Source: Apostichopus californicus (Eukaryota > Echinodermata > Holothuroidea > Aspidochirotida > Stichopodidae). Taken from it: a DNA stretch of 20,608 nt. The notes beneath the pieces were generated by a model, which saw only the letters and a list, made by a program, of their open reading frames with translations, was not told the origin of the DNA and ran no database searches. This document shows, piece after piece, positions 9,801-18,300 of the stretch (position 1 is the first letter of the stretch; each line of letters begins with the position of its first letter). The stretch spans positions 1-20,608 of the forward strand of contig JAIPMN010009414.1 of assembly GCA_020650975.1 (NCBI GenBank), given 5' to 3'. The translations under genes and the position numbers were made by a program.

Positions 9801-10137
9801 CATGCAGTTCCGTAGGCCTATACTATACATTACCATACCTGAAAAGGCTGTAGGCTAGTCTTATCTACTGTCATAAAATCTTTAAAATTGTATGACAAAA
9901 GACAATATCTTAGTTGACTGACAACTTTACATACCTGCCAAGTAATTCAAGAGAACTGGCATGTCTATCAAGCTTTCTGCAAACAGCACTTGTCCTCAGT
10001 TTGTTCAGTTCTGATATTTTGGCATCAAATTCATCTTGCTTAAATTGGTCTGCATACGTATTCTTGATGAAATTTTTCAATGGTTTCATAAAATCCACCT
10101 CTTCTGTTGTCTTCAAGGGCACTGCCAACATTGCCAT
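3694..10137 (-). CDS. PDCD6IP: ALIX / programmed cell death 6-interacting protein, N-terminal part (4 coding exons, spliced, partial)
   Basis: Four minus-strand exons (10137-9935, 6157-6103, 5741-5672, 3821-3694) have GT-AG borders and matching phases, giving 456 nt or 152 codons. The product is the start of a Bro1 domain. Landmarks in order are VDFMKPLKNFI (about residues 14-24), LNKLRTSAVCRKLDRH (44-59), RYHDQL (68-73), FKWYDAF (91-97) and EKNCVLFNIAALHS (117-130). These follow the ALIX order and match ALIX better than HD-PTP or BROX as I know those families. ALIX is a cytosolic ESCRT adaptor that binds CHMP4 through Bro1 and acts in endosomal sorting, abscission and membrane repair. The rest of Bro1, the V domain and the proline-rich tail would lie beyond the left edge. 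The start ATG lies in the context AAAGATGG. Gene identity is high confidence; orthology is inferred by eye. Confidence 0.93.
3822..5671 (-). other. ALIX intron 3
   Basis: This is a GT-AG intron of 1850 bp between exons 3 and 4. It carries the hAT-like MITE (4923-5230). No other coding or RNA feature was seen. Confidence 0.85.
4923..5230. mobile_element. hAT-like MITE with perfect 14-bp terminal inverted repeats
   Basis: The left end CAGGGATGTGCCCA (4923-4936) is exactly mirrored by TGGGCACATCCCTG (5217-5230). The 308-bp unit is flanked by CTCATA on both sides (4917-4922 and 5231-5236). CAGGG-type ends are typical of hAT elements. hAT usually makes 8-bp duplications, so the 6-bp one suggests a variant or decay at the edges. 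The right half has repeated GTGCTGGG units and a CpG-richer composition. No transposase frame fits, so it is non-autonomous. Confidence 0.82.
5672..5741 (-). CDS. PDCD6IP: ALIX coding exon 3 (residues 87-109 plus 1 nt)
   Basis: This exon is too short to show as a long open frame. It was found by searching for the Trp-x-Asp-Ala-Phe signature of Bro1 domains. The acceptor is ctttcag and the donor is gtaagt, a consensus match. The 70 nt read ITVNFKWYDAF, then EKNSVFSSTKKQ, plus one base. That base joins CT of exon 4 to make Thr. The signature continues as AFEKNSVFSS, where most ALIX proteins have AFDKGSxFGG, so this loop is diverged. Confidence 0.9.
5742..6102 (-). other. ALIX intron 2
   Basis: This is a GT-AG intron of 361 bp, short compared with its neighbours. 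No element or RNA feature is visible. Confidence 0.88.
6103..6157 (-). CDS. PDCD6IP: ALIX coding exon 2 (residues 68-86)
   Basis: The acceptor is a pyrimidine run ending cag (6160-6158) and the donor is gtcagt (6102-6097). The 55 nt give RYHDQLAALEGKLPIAEGQ once joined to exon 1, matching the ALIX stretch after the first helices. It ends in phase 0. Confidence 0.92.
6734..6746. repeat. C13 homopolymer
   Basis: An uninterrupted run of 13 C lies within a pyrimidine-rich stretch. It is one of several long G/C homopolymers in the window. Confidence 0.9.
8005..8354. mobile_element. TTAA-flanked MITE candidate with GAAGACTC ends
   Basis: TTAA stands at 8001-8004 and 8355-8358. The left end reads AGGGTGTGAAGACTC and the right end, reverse-complemented, reads TGGCATTGAAGACTC. 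They agree at 11 of 15 positions, including TGAAGACTC. The 350-bp unit has no convincing frame. Target and end type fit a Kolobok or piggyBac-like non-autonomous element; the family is not certain. Confidence 0.6.
8469..8528. repeat. 10-bp-period subterminal array (GAATGACAGC-like)
   Basis: Six units follow in phase: GAATGACAGC twice, then GAATGACACC, GAATGACAAC, GAATGACCAC and GAAGGACAGT. Three further GAATGAC copies lie at 8411-8436. The array starts within the perfect palindrome TCATTCGCGAATGA (8461-8474). Confidence 0.93.
8539..8967 (+). pseudogene. 3' end of a CR1/L2-like LINE ORF2 (reverse transcriptase tail), broken
   Basis: The frame reads YRRETEAIESVQRRATKLVPG, then an in-frame TGA at 8644-8646, then LSHRRLRGDMVFVYKYLNG, RGHSYELVKPR, SISYWNSLPEHVV and FKSRLDSFW, ending at TAA 8965-8967. 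This order (IESVQRRATK, RRLRGDM-VYK-LNG, RxHS-L-KPR, YWNSLP) is the well-known carboxyl end of CR1/L2-clade non-LTR reverse transcriptases. The polymerase core is absent (5' truncation near 8530) and the stop breaks the frame, so it cannot move by itself. It lies inside the DNA transposon at 8396-9585 and antisense to ALIX. Confidence 0.88.
8968..9063 (+). mobile_element. LINE 3' UTR with GAT-repeat tail
   Basis: Following the LINE stop codon is a short untranslated tail with ATGGCCTTTGGCCAACAGC, ending in about six GAT units (9043-9061). Short 3' UTRs ending in a simple repeat instead of poly(A) are usual for CR1/L2-type LINEs. Confidence 0.75.
9391..9428. repeat. Stem-loop inside the composite transposon
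   Basis: AAGCCACGCA (9391-9400) is exactly mirrored by TGCGTGGCTT (9419-9428) around an 18-nt loop. It lies between the LINE tail and the right subterminal motifs, so it belongs to the DNA element and not to the LINE. Confidence 0.8.
9935..10137 (-). CDS. PDCD6IP: ALIX coding exon 1 (start codon, residues 1-67)
   Basis: The ATG is at 10137-10135 (minus strand), followed by 67 codons plus AG, then the donor gtatgt at 9934-9929. The peptide starts MAMLAVPLKTTEEVDF and ends SSLELLG, like the amino end of ALIX Bro1 domains. The exon ends in phase 2, and the split Arg codon AG|A is completed by exon 2. Reading on into the intron gives a stop within eight codons, which supports the donor. Confidence 0.94.
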
Positions 10138-10249
10138 CTTTATATTTTCAATGGTAGGAGCCCAGCCAGGTAGTTCAATTCAGTTAGGCTAGGCCTTGGC
10201 TAGGTTGCTTTTCTATCCAATGCAAAGTCACTGCGGAAAGATGATTCAG

Positions 10250-10620
10250 TCAGTACTAACGTTACGCCTAAGTAAGCTTGCAACAAAGTTTCAAAAGATT
10301 GTTTTCTTGGAGACGGTAACTTGGCATACCCTAGGAAGTCTTTGAATATTTTGTACAACGTCGGTTGTACTGAAGGCGGAAAGTTATTTCCCTAGGTTAA
10401 AATCTCTTGCAGCGGCTTGTTTGCCGTCGAATTTTCGAAACCTTGTATTCGTAATCAAGCAAGCCACTGCGCGGTACGAAAACACTGAAGCCTAGGGCTA
10501 AGTCGAGTCGTCAGTGCTATGTCTAGTTTTGTAACGTAATAGTGAACTCTTGGTTCGTACTGAGGTCGTTATCGATGCTAAACGACAAGTCTCAGTAGCG
10601 TAACCATATCAAACAAAGCC
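10250..10620 (-). promoter_or_regulatory. Candidate ALIX promoter/5' region (CpG-enriched)
   Basis: CpG is scarce through most of the window, but about twenty occur in this stretch (for example GCCGTCGAATTTTCGAAACC and CACTGCGCGGTACG). It begins about 110 bp upstream of the ALIX ATG. No TATA box or initiator can be assigned with confidence; position and composition are the only evidence. Confidence 0.4.
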
Positions 10621-11425
10621 GTAATACTGATGTGATGATTTTCATGCTTACAAAGCACGTAGCTTGCAATTTGCATCTTTGAGGTTTGAAACAAATTATG
10701 TTAAAGAATTGGTTGTTCTCAAAGATTACATTACTAACAAACCGTATGTTTTAAGTTGCCCAATTTACGGAACGTTGCTACTGGATATGAGCTATTGACT
10801 GTATTTGTTTAGCATCGTTACTTTCGTTCTTCCAGCTGGTCACAGTGAAGTGAGTCATTTTTGGAAGATCTATTTTTAAGTGCTGACTTAAAACCAAAAA
10901 AGTTAATCGGATCACCCACCATTGCAACTACAAAAGGCTATAAACATTTTAATATGTGACATTTTGGAGTGGAACATATTTCCTTGAAATTTCGTTGAAG
11001 GGGTGGGGGAGGGGAAGGCATCCATCCTTACCACCGTGGGTTGCGGATGAGTAGGACTAATTCAATTCTAGCCCCCTAACTGCACTCCCCTTCCAAATTT
11101 GGGACCACTATTGATATTTCGTCAATCCCTGCATCAATTTCAATGACATTTATATTCATCTTGAGGTTAACTGTCTGTTTTGTTCATTCCTAATTACGAC
11201 ATGATTTTTTTTTTCAATTATAGAGTTTGAAAGATTGAACCACTGCAGGTCAATTATTGTCCACCCTGTATACAGCACCACTTGTAGGATTTCACAAGCC
11301 AAAATCTCTGGAGGTTTCAAATAGTTCTTCAAGCTGATATATCAACAGTTGAACCAATTCTAGTTTATTTTGTGTTAATGGTTTGGTTACCGTGGTGCAT
11401 GAAGTATTGGCATGTACATACAGGT

Positions 11426-11441
11426 GGGGGGGGGGGGGGGG
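11426..11441. repeat. G16 homopolymer
   Basis: This is an uninterrupted run of sixteen G, the longest in the window. Confidence 0.92.
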
Positions 11442-11764
11442 TATGTAGCAGCTCCCTGGCTTAATGCAACGTTATGTTATTTCTCTACCCTTGCAATGTA
11501 TGTCCCATTAACAGCAAACAGTATCAATGAAGCCTCGTGGTATGGTAGTAAAGATTTGCCAGAAGTAATTGTGCAACTGTCAACAAGCGAAGTTGTTCCC
11601 GATTGGTTACTAGCGTTTTACGGGATGTGACTCGGTAGCCAGTAATTCTGAGTTGGAGGGTCACCACCAGTTGAAGAACAAGACAGAATAGTGTATTGTA
11701 ACTGTGTGAAGTAGGCTACACATGATGGTGACACAGTTAGGTGGGCACAGCAGCCTATAACTGA

Positions 11765-11775
11765 GGGGGGGGGGG
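11765..11775. repeat. G11 homopolymer
   Basis: Eleven G, then A and four more G. Confidence 0.9.
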
Positions 11776-13465
11776 AGGGGTCTGGCATGGTTTTCTTCTA
11801 CATTTGAGATTGAAAATTGGCGTCCAATAAGGAAGTCCCCCTATCAGCCCTTTTATTCACAATTTATACTGACGAAATACGTTCAGACTCCCAATGCTCT
11901 GTGCTGATGACACAGTCTATAGCTTATTGTAATATCTCTACAAGTCACCAAAACTAAAGTGAATATCAACATTCTATAACGAAAGTTGTCCAATATGTGT
12001 GACGAAAAGAATTACTTCTTAAACCAAAGAATTTAAAAGAAGTGACATTTGAAAATATTTACATTAAACATAAAGGTTTAATAGAAACACTTGAAAACTG
12101 GAGAAAATAATTCACATGTTTTGAGCGTACAATGTATGAGTCTGCTTTAATGATAAGTTAACATTTATTAACCATATTTCAAAGTTCTTAGCTAGATTTT
12201 ATTATATTGTTCCACATTAACCTATATTGCCCGCCCCCTCCCATTTACCTATTGAAACACATAAGAAGGTTTTTATTGCATCCATCCTATCTATGTAGTC
12301 AAAGTTTGGTACCACTTTATATACTTGTCTTAAATACAAGAAGAGAATTATATTCTTGATAAAAGGTTAATATTGCCGCTAAAAATTATACTTGTGTGTA
12401 GCGATCATAATCTTCATAGTGAATTGACTTCCCTGTGCAACAAGACAAACTATACAATTTACGAAATCATGCAATCACTCCAAGTTTTAGAATCACAGTT
12501 TTTAAGAATTCCTTTATTTTATAGAGCTGCACTTTTAACTCAAAAATGGAGTTCCAAATCCTTTGTTATAATCCTTTGAACTTCTTATATCTTTTATTTT
12601 CTTTTAATCTGCCTCTTTTCTATACCTTAATTAATTATTTTTTTTCATATGTATATATAATTGATCCCACGCAAAAAAAAGTATAATTTATACTGGAATA
12701 AAGGAATTGAAATTGAATTGCAAATTCACTGTTCTGAAAGGTTAAGTGTAGATTATGCTAAAAACAATTTCTTTATAGTGAAGTATGAAAAACTGGAGAG
12801 TAAACACCTGACATGCAGGGGTGCATTACTATCTTGGGAAGCTGTTATGGACTCCAATTAACTTATGTTTCATATTATTACCAGGTAGCTGGAACACGGC
12901 TCCCTGATATCACACAACATCCATACTGCAAAATTTCATGAGAGCAGTTTATAAGAGGGAGTCAAAGGTTAGATGACCATACTAGATGCAAAAATAACTC
13001 TAAATTACACCCATAGTCATCCCGGTTTTCTTATCGAAAGAGACCAATAACACAATGTTTTAGAAAAGAGATTCTTATAATATGTATACTTTAAACTGTG
13101 TAACTTTAACTATTCCATTTGGAAAAACACGCTTTAATTAAGTTGAGAGACTCAGTAAGGATCAATTAAATAGAACAAAGATCGTTGCGTGCTGCGTGTC
13201 ACGAAAACATTTCCTACATTAGGATGGAAGGGTTTTATAGGAGTGTGGGGTTCAATAAGGAGTTAAATGACGGTGAAACTAAAAAAAATCATGATAAACT
13301 TTAAGTCATCATATATTTACTGCCTGCATTCGCTAATTTATTTCAGAATAAGTGTCACTAATCAGAAGATATTCCTTTAAACAACGAGGGTTGTGTGTGG
13401 GGAGGGGGAAACTAAGTGGATTGGCGGAGAAGAATGAAAATTTGAAGCGCAGTGCGGAGAGACAA

Positions 13466-13478
13466 GGGGGGGGGGGGG
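13466..13478. repeat. G13 homopolymer
   Basis: An uninterrupted run of thirteen G in the intergenic region. Confidence 0.9.
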
Positions 13479-13696
13479 TATTTCTGAACGGTTCGGGTGA
13501 GTGTCTGTAAGGAATCGTGATGACGTGTTATCGCGAGCGTTAAACGTGTTCAGATCAAATTGAGCGAATTGATCTCTAGTAATCTTGAGGCTTGAATTAA
13601 TCACGGTCATTGTCCTATTTCCCACATGTCCTTTTATCATAGTATAGCAGGAAGGCGAATCTGTACCTAAGGTAATCAGAAAAGACATTAAAAAAG

Positions 13697-13851
13697 ACAC
13701 CAAAGAAAACAAAGATTCTGGTCGAGGTTGTTAACAATGATGTTCATTAAGAGTCACCGTAGATAAGTTGCTCGGGTGGTTTACAGTAGGAGTCTGCACA
13801 CTGACCTCTCTGGTAGAGGTCAGTGAGTGTGCAGCTGAAGCCCAAAATCCG
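13697..13851 (+). repeat. Dispersed repeat, copy A
   Basis: Aligns with copy B at 14212-14331. Shared blocks in order are ACAAAG/CCAAAG-AAAC, ATTCT-GT-GA-GTTGTTAACAAT, the identical 18-mer ACCGTAGATAAGTTGCTC (13756-13773 here) and AAAATCCG. Copy A is longer mainly because it holds a 41-bp hairpin (13794-13834) not present in copy B. Confidence 0.75.
13794..13834. repeat. Hairpin within copy A
   Basis: CTGCACACTGACCTCT is mirrored by AGAGGTCAGTGAGTGTGCAG around the loop CTGGT, apart from a 4-nt bulge on the right arm. That makes 16 paired positions. Confidence 0.88.
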
Positions 13852-13982
13852 AACTAATTGGACCTAATGTTATAGTCGTATATTGACCTTGAACAGAGGG
13901 GCCTAAGTGAAAATGTACGGCAATTTCATCTCAGCAAGACGATTCTACTGGATACAAAAATACGACTCAGAAGTCTTTAGAT

Positions 13983-13999
13983 GTTGTCATTATGACAAC
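13983..13999. repeat. 17-bp perfect palindrome
   Basis: GTTGTCAT and ATGACAAC flank a single T. Confidence 0.9.
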
Positions 14000-14211
14000 C
14001 ATATTATAAGATATAAATGAAAAGCAAATTAAAGATATGATGGAAACACAAATTTGGCCGAAAAAAACGATGCCGTTTAGTAACATTTACATAACTTGTT
14101 TGTAGTAGGTACTGTAGCTCTTTCTTGAAAAACTTGAGAGTTCCTCCATGCATTAAATTAATGAGGGACATAGATCATTGCATTTTACGAGGATATCTCC
14201 TGCATTAGTAT

Positions 14212-14331
14212 GTAACAAAGAAACCAAACATTCTTGTTGACGTTGTTAACAATAATGTTTGTTAGAAGGTACCGTAGATAAGTTGCTCTGGTTGGTGATA
14301 AGTAAGAGGCGCAAATTGAGACTAAAATCCG
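14212..14331 (+). repeat. Dispersed repeat, copy B
   Basis: Same orientation as copy A, about 515 bp downstream, with the identical 18-mer at 14271-14288. It lacks the hairpin of copy A. The family is not recognised. Confidence 0.75.
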
Positions 14332-14630
14332 TAGGCCAGGATATATGAATCCTGAACGTCGTGAATCAACAATCATGGTATGTGACCGTGCCCGATTTGT
14401 CATAACTTTGTTATAAGAAATACAAGGCTGTAAGAGGGTCTTGATTGTGAAAAATTATTTCGGTTTATTTCTGCAGTACAGTTTTAAACAGAATTCGCCT
14501 ACTGTTGGGAACTTGAATGCACAGCTAAGTTTGGTTATCGTGTAACTGCTACAAACAGTAACTAAGATAGGTTACATACAGCAACTGCTTCATTTACAAT
14601 CAAAGCCTAGGCCAGATGTGTAAAAGATTA

Positions 14631-14682
14631 TATAGGACCTTGGGTGCGACTGTGGTAGCCTGTGGTCTACTCTGGTCCTATA
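14631..14682. repeat. Inverted repeat with TATAGGACC arms
   Basis: TATAGGACC (14631-14639) is exactly mirrored by GGTCCTATA (14674-14682) around 34 nt. It could be chance or a transposon relic. Confidence 0.6.
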
Positions 14683-14879
14683 CGTAATATTAAGTGAATA
14701 ATCCCAACCCAACTAGTATTATTACAAAGTAGCAGTATGGGCTAGTATTTATTTTGTTGCAGGAGGGGAGGGTATGGCCGACTGCTGCACATAGTTACTA
14801 AGCTTACACAATACTAAAATAAGTAATAGACCTGTTCCTAGCCATACCTTTAACCTCTCTAAGTTCTAAATCAAATATG

Positions 14880-15070
14880 GCCTAACTTTAGAATCCGTAG
14901 AAATGGGAAAGCTTACTTCGAATCGGCAGAATAACAACTGTATAATCCGGCTGAACGTGTGCATGCATCGGCTTGGTTTCTGTCTCCCAAATCAATAGAA
15001 TAACAGTCAGTGAATAGGTGCGTCGCGTGAATGCCTGTCGGGTAGTCGAATGGTACGGATTCTAAATTAG
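14880..15070 (+). promoter_or_regulatory. Candidate NTAQ1 promoter / 5' non-coding exon zone
   Basis: This is a CpG-richer stretch (for example GGTGCGTCGCGTGAATG and GTCGGGTAGTCGAATGG) 250-430 bp upstream of the first coding exon. That exon is preceded by an acceptor-like site, so a non-coding first exon should lie upstream. Possible donors include AG|GTGCGT near 15018 and CAG|GTAATA near 15227. I cannot choose between them. Confidence 0.35.
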
Positions 15071-15315
15071 TACCTTAAATATTAAGACGATGAATTGTAC
15101 AGTAATGTTAAATTATGTGGTGTGGAATAGGCAGTGGATCATCATAACTATGATTTTAGTTGTCAGTGTTGATGGTTCTTTTCAGGTGATATACTAGTAT
15201 TAAACCATTGCTCAACGATTGAACAGGTAATAGAAGGCTGAAATTAGCTATATGTTAAGGCTTGGTCCATATCACATTGTGGAATATATCTCTTTTAATT
15301 TTTTTTTTCAGACCA

Positions 15316-15383
15316 ATGGAGGGAAATCATGCTAACCCCCTTAAAATTGGTGCCAGTAGTTGTGTGTACACAGGATGTTATTG
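15316..15383 (+). CDS. NTAQ1: NTAQ1 coding exon 1 (residues 1-22 plus 2 nt)
   Basis: A T-rich run and cag end at 15311, four bases before the ATG, so transcription probably starts further upstream with a spliced 5' UTR. The exon encodes MEGNHANPLKIGASSCVYTG, then CY and the TG of the catalytic Cys codon. The donor is gtaggt. Confidence 0.93.
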
Positions 15384-18300
15384 GTAGGTACTCTATTTCT
15401 TAACCACATTAAGATAAATGACCGATTACCTCACTTTTAAAGTTGTTGGTTGCATACGGTTACTTTTCAGGCCATGATCTTTCTGTCTATTTTTGTCTCA
15501 ACGTTTCACCGATGATATTCCAATATGCATCATGAAATTGTACAATTTTGTAATTTGCAGTGAAGAAAACATCTGGAAACTATGTCAGTTTGTTGAAGTC
15601 AATCACAAGGACCTCCTGGATGGATGTTTTGCAGTTTTCATCTCAAATGAAAACAGACAAGTTAGTAACAACACACTGCATCACTATTACCAAGGAATGT
15701 CAGAACTGTTTTAATTAAATTACTTTGTTTCAGAATGAAATACATCAGTTTCCTTGTACCAATTTTCTTAATATCATAGTTCCACCTCAGCCCAGTTTTC
15801 CAAATTAATTTCCTAATTTTTGTACAAGTACAGCAAAAACAACAACAAATTTTTCATATTTTATAGCCTCTAAGGGCTCTTTTTTTTCTTTTTAAGTGTT
15901 CAACTCTGTATGTCCCTCAACTGTCCACAGGAGAATGCCACAGTTTATTCATATGCTTGTGTTGTCCAGTTGTATCCTCGTAGCATCTTGAGAATGATAA
16001 ATAATGATAAGGCTACTAGGAAGTGTTAACAAATCAATAGCTCATCCATGCTCTTAAATTTTTCTCTCATCTGGTTTGCTTTTAGATTCCCATTTGGATG
16101 CAAAGGGCTTCAAATTCACCCGACGAAGTCGTTGTCTGGGTAAAGCATTTATTTTTTTGTTAATCAAAAATGAAATCTTGTTATGAAATAGAATATAGTG
16201 AAGCAAGCTATGTGTAAACTGTCAAAAAGCATTGCGAATATAGTGGGAGATAATTATAGTAAACCAAAAGAACTCCCATAACTGCTTTTTTCTTTCCCAT
16301 AAAACTAAATGGTTTTATAACCTTCGAAAATTATGCAACCTGGGCAAGGCATTGTGATTGATACTTCACATTTATTTTCAAGTTTTGTGCAGAATTGAGC
16401 AGAACTTCTTTTGCAGAATTATGATTAGAATTGTGAAAAAATTCTAATTACAATAATAACATAAAATGTGGGGAAAATGAAGAAAAAAGAAAGAAAATTT
16501 GAGAATTAACCCTGTGTGACATTGAAGGGGCAGTTCCATGTTTTTTGTAGGGAGAGGTTTTGGGAGCATCCTCAGAAAAAAAGTAAAAAATTGTGATAAT
16601 AACCATTCATTAATTTTTATGTGCAGTTGAAAAAGTTGGGTTTGGGGAATGGGTGTATACCCCCTGCCCTCCTTGGATCTGCCCCTGAATATCATTTACA
16701 AACTATTACAAATAAATTGAGGAAACATTTGTGTTATATAGCTCAGTAACAGAATAAGGTGTAAAGATGGAAAATAGGACCACCAAATTTGCTTTTCATG
16801 TCTCTCTGGGTTCTTCTACTGCAGGATTACCATGTGATTTTAATCTGTCAGTGGAACCAGAAATCTTTTGTCTACGATCTGGACAGCACTTTACAGTTTC
16901 CATGTTCTTTTGATGAATACGTACAACTTGCTCTGAGAAGTGATGCCTATTTACAACGACAGCTTCACAGGTCAAATTTATAGGATTACGGGATTTAACT
17001 CAATTACATCGGCTGCATTATATTGTTGTCTTGCTGTTCTGTAACATTAAGTCGGCCGCACACTGCCTGACTGAAATGCAACCCTACTCAACTTGACTGT
17101 TATAAACATGTTAGATCATGGATAGTCAGGCAGTGCTTATGACTACGACTGACCAAGGTCTTACAAGTTGTATAAAGTCATGTTGTCTTTCAGTCACAAA
17201 AACAAAACATTCTCCCAGCTGGCAGTTTGCAGTCTGCTCCAGTTCTTGACAACAACTGCCTTGTCTCAACAAATGAAGTCACCTGGGAATAACTTTTGCT
17301 TTTGATGTAAAGAAGCACCAGTTGTTCACAGAAAACAATTGTCATTATTCATTCTGCAAAGGGGGGGGGGGGGAGAGGAGGGCTCAGTTGCAAGACTGCA
17401 TGTTGATGCCCATTGATAACTACAGTAGGTCACCACGGTCGAGTTGAGTTAGGTTGTGTTCAGTCCTAGCACTGCCACCAGCCTTCGTTTCACGGCATAT
17501 GTGTCAAACCTTCTGAAAGTCTGTCTGTCTCTTTATAACAATGATATTAACAGCCAGCGTAGGCGTGTAAGTTATAACACTCTCATCTGCTATTTTACCA
17601 AAGCTTTACCTAATTCAGAAGAAATATTTCATCATGTTTTCCATCTAACAGTTCACATGTCATATGAGTGTAGAATAAAAGCATCTAGTGGTAAGTGCTC
17701 AAAATTTAGGTAGCGAAATGGAAGCAGATTATTCAGTATGGTTGAGTTGGTACATTTTTTTATTTATTTTTTGTATTTTTTGTTCTCTGTAGGATGTTTC
17801 GTGTGATACCTGGTCAGTTATATCTGGAAACATTTGCTTCGGATAGGTCACACATGAAACGTGAAGATGGATCGTGGCAGTCAACACCTCCTACCTATCC
17901 TTGCATCTCAACAGACGGTAAGAGCCTGCTCTGCTTTGATACCTCTACTGAGCTTTCAGGACTTCCTGGTAATACCTTTCACCTAGCATAGCCATGTCTA
18001 ACCACCCTCTCTTCATGAATTCATGCATTTTTCAATAGATGCACATATTTCCCCCATATGTTTTGCTAATGGTCAAGCAAAACATAGAAGATGATATGAA
18101 GGAAAGGCTGTTAAAGTACAACGACTTCAGAGTCCTTATTACTTGATTGTACGTTGTTTAAACTTTCATTGATTGATAGACATATATTATAATCAGTACA
18201 TTGCCTTGTTACTGCAGGTGGCTTTATGCTGCATATGTACACTATAAATATGGAGTATGGTGACCTGAGCATTGAGGAAGTCAACTTGTGTTTGATCGTT

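Larger units (their letters stand above)
6158..9934 (-). other. ALIX intron 1
   Basis: This is a GT-AG intron of 3777 bp. It holds a C13 tract (6734-6746), a TTAA-flanked MITE candidate (8005-8354) and the composite transposon (8396-9585). A lone TTAAAGGG end-like sequence at 7813-7820 has no visible partner. Stretch 6160-7810 shows nothing else supportable; the 100-codon frame at 7162-7464 looks like chance. Confidence 0.85.
10138..15315. other. Intergenic region between divergent ALIX and NTAQ1 (includes both 5' UTRs)
   Basis: About 5.2 kb has no recognisable coding exon. CpG-richer patches lie at each end. The middle has long G runs (11426-11441, 11765-11775, 13466-13478), the repeat pair at 13697-13851 and 14212-14331, and short palindromes (13983-13999, 14631-14682). 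Open frames of 66-111 codons here have no family resemblance and biased low-complexity content. I see nothing further in 10620-13690. Confidence 0.7.
16971..17792 (+). other. NTAQ1 intron 4
   Basis: 822 bp, gtcaaa to ctgtag. About half is the inverted-repeat element at 17055-17480. Confidence 0.88.

Noticed and set aside
9914..10192. 92-codon plus-strand frame opposite ALIX exon 1
   Set aside because: It is the antisense shadow of a well-supported coding exon.
13377..13712. 111-codon minus-strand frame
   Set aside because: It spans the G13 run and other low-complexity sequence (PPPP and Ser/Pro/His-rich), has no family resemblance and overlaps the repeat copy at 13697. Probably chance.
10138..15311. 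A shared bidirectional promoter for the two genes
   Set aside because: The coding starts are about 5.2 kb apart and the CpG-richer zones are at opposite ends. The evidence does not support one compact promoter.
17794..17991. 65-codon frame starting at Met-Phe-Arg
   Set aside because: It is NTAQ1 exon 5 read through its donor. The Met is internal to the protein.
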